DNA of 64,000 bases from Dolichospermum sp. LEGE 00240. Lineage in GTDB: Bacteria; Cyanobacteriota; Cyanobacteriia; Cyanobacteriales; Nostocaceae. The DNA lies in NCBI RefSeq assembly GCF_015207875.1, contig NZ_JADEVZ010000014.1:23328-87327 (forward strand), read 5' to 3'. Of the stretch, positions 63,875-64,000 are shown piece by piece (position 1 is the stretch's first letter; every line of letters begins with the position of its first letter). The position numbers and the translations under genes are program-made. Under the pieces are notes generated by a model. The model did not search any database, was not told the origin of the DNA, and worked only from the letters and a program-made list of their open reading frames with translations.

Positions 63875-64000
<126 letters not shown>

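Overview
The window comes from a filamentous, heterocyst-forming cyanobacterium of the order Nostocales, probably of the Anabaena/Dolichospermum/Nostoc group. The evidence is a complete-looking heterocyst glycolipid island, photosystem genes (psbX, ycf3, ycf66-type), cyanobacterial atpB-atpC gene order, HIP1-type octamers (GCGATCGC), heptameric short tandem repeats and many small palindromic and MITE-like elements. The DNA is AT-rich. Gene names from the heterocyst literature (Anabaena PCC 7120) are assigned from motifs, domain order and gene order only; no search was run.

Region 1 (1-3.6 kb) holds an edge-truncated DNA methyltransferase, the 3' remnant of its presumed restriction partner cut by a MITE, a 3' remnant of a short-chain dehydrogenase gene, a MITE with a perfect 13-bp target duplication, a Uma2 nuclease-fold gene and an SDR gene in the position where PCC 7120 carries hetN. 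Region 2 (3.8-19.6 kb, minus strand) is the glycolipid aglycone synthase: hglE (KS-AT-ACP-ACP-half KR), hglG (half KR-DH), hglD (KS), hglC (CLF-like KS plus AT), hglA (PfaD-type enoyl reductase) and hglB (ACP-thioester reductase). The layout resembles a polyunsaturated fatty acid synthase that ends in reductive release of a long-chain alcohol. Region 3 (19.6-21.4 kb) is a noncoding, divergent control region. Region 4 (21.4-29.8 kb, plus strand) is the deposition and glycosylation half: hgdB-hgdC (membrane fusion protein and permease without an ATPase), hgdA (epimerase-like SDR), a GT2, a secreted DUF2141 protein, a membrane GT2 and a GT4 enzyme matching hglT. It closes with a structured region and a strong intrinsic terminator. 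Together the two halves would build, glycosylate and export the heterocyst glycolipid layer that limits oxygen entry.

Region 5 (29.8-38 kb) is accessory: nested MITEs, a deleted Uma2 pseudogene, an SPFH-domain protein, a small retropepsin-like protease pair and a large Type IIG-like restriction-modification enzyme. Region 6 (38-64 kb) is mostly housekeeping: atpC/atpB, a phosphoribosyltransferase, a GPH-type sugar transporter, argS, a chorismate lyase-like gene, tRNA-Leu(GAG), accC, YggT, psbX, a Ycf66 protein, gatC, ycf3, an ABC exporter pair, an FkbM methyltransferase, a UGT-type glycosyltransferase, TspO, ComEC, a DUF4079 protein, glyQ and the first ~125 bases of a 16S rRNA gene with its promoter.

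The most unusual features are small mobile palindromes and tandem repeats that have entered genes in frame (hglE at several linkers, comEC, the Type IIG enzyme), several MITE families with visible inverted repeats and in one family target duplications, a ketoreductase split over two genes, a CLF-like domain with Glu at the catalytic Cys position, and a possible structured RNA after hglT.
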